Shown one piece after another: positions 63,722 through 64,000 of a stretch of 64,000 nucleotides of DNA; the stretch's first letter is position 1, and every line of letters begins with the position of its first letter. The position numbers were made by a program, and so were the translations under genes. Below the pieces are notes generated by a model. That model saw only the letters and a list, made by a program, of their open reading frames with translations, ran no database searches and was not told where the DNA came from. Source of the stretch: Flavobacterium salmonis (GTDB lineage Bacteria; Bacteroidota; Bacteroidia; Flavobacteriales; Flavobacteriaceae); the NCBI RefSeq assembly GCF_903819435.1, contig NZ_CAIJDP010000057.1, positions 62,001 through 126,000 on the forward strand, written 5' to 3'.

Positions 63722-64000
63722 ATGAGACAACTTAAAATTACCAAGCAGGTAACCAATCGTGAAACTGCATCGTTAGACAAATATCTACAAGAAATTGGAA
63801 AAGTTGACCTAATTACCGCCGATGAAGAGGTAGAATTAGCACAAAGAATAAAGGCCGGTGATCAAAGAGCATTAGAGAAATTAACAAAAGCCAACCTACG
63901 TTTCGTAGTATCTGTGGCTAAACAATATCAAAATCAAGGATTAACTCTTCCTGACTTAATTAATGAAGGAAACTTAGGATTGATTAAAGCAGCTCAGCGT
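63722..64000 (+). CDS. rpoD: Primary RNA polymerase sigma factor RpoD (partial)
   Basis: The frame is open to the window edge (93 codons). It starts [48 protein letters not shown], which is region 1.2 of the short Bacteroidota RpoD without region 1.1. [39 protein letters not shown] is region 2.1-2.2. This sigma factor reads the TAnnTTTG promoters seen throughout the window. Confidence 0.95.
   Translation, partial: MRQLKITKQVTNRETASLDKYLQEIGKVDLITADEEVELAQRIKAGDQRALEKLTKANLRFVVSVAKQYQNQGLTLPDLINEGNLGLIKAAQR

Overview
The window is chromosomal DNA of a Flavobacterium-like member of the Bacteroidota. The evidence is concordant: very AT-rich sequence, a GLPGLI protein, the type IX secretion protein PorT/SprT, a TamL lipoprotein, an HYC_CC_PP protein, exosortase F, and many promoters with the Bacteroidota -7 element TAnnTTTG instead of a sigma-70 -10 box. 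I see no tRNA, rRNA, CRISPR array, insertion sequence or prophage. Most of the window is ordinary core genome.

Layout. 1-4700: an outer-membrane receptor (cut by the window edge) with its GLPGLI partner, an exported protein of unknown function and a deoxynucleoside kinase. 4700-10560: a type VI secretion (T6SS) cargo island on the minus strand: vgrG, a 55-residue gene, a metzincin-like metallopeptidase effector, its overlapping lipoprotein immunity gene, then two degraded immunity copies. 10700-14800: membrane and soluble pyrophosphatases and an AlkA-like glycosylase. 15000-21000: a DUF5686 outer-membrane protein, pyruvate dehydrogenase E1 beta, and the electron transfer flavoprotein pair. 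21100-24200: bifunctional nuclease, thyA and folA. 24200-31550: menG, porT, an rRNA/tRNA methylase, tamL, fbaA and accD. 31600-35240: a lipoprotein, an ABC permease and purH. 35290-41000: the cell-shape cluster mreB, mreC, mreD, mrdA (PBP2), rodA. 41000-46300: small housekeeping genes on the minus strand (hemW, cyclase, GNAT, ruvC). 46400-48500: a flippase-like membrane protein and a glycosyltransferase. 48500-55500: lipoprotein, DUF456, DedA, a metal-linked operon (HYC_CC_PP, TonB receptor, HMA) and exosortase F with its partner. 55500-64000: a GAF protein, two YwqK-repeat paralogs, rpsO, pnp, a fatty-acid desaturase with a divergent regulator, and the start of rpoD.

The most unusual part is the T6SS island. 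Each immunity copy is preceded by the last 20 codons plus stop of the effector gene, and the ATGA stop/start overlap is kept each time. This indicates that the array grew by duplication or recombination of effector-tail plus immunity modules. One copy is broken at a run of nine A; another has the family's signal peptide joined out of frame to an unrelated DUF2931-like body. Other items worth a second look are a dispersed palindromic intergenic element (two copies), several short-word intergenic repeats, one heptamer repeat inside a glycosyltransferase gene, a cysteine-rich tail on the membrane pyrophosphatase, an AccD without its zinc-finger cysteines, hairpin leaders in the mre and pnp transcripts, and paired candidate operators 52 bp apart between the desaturase and its neighbour regulator.
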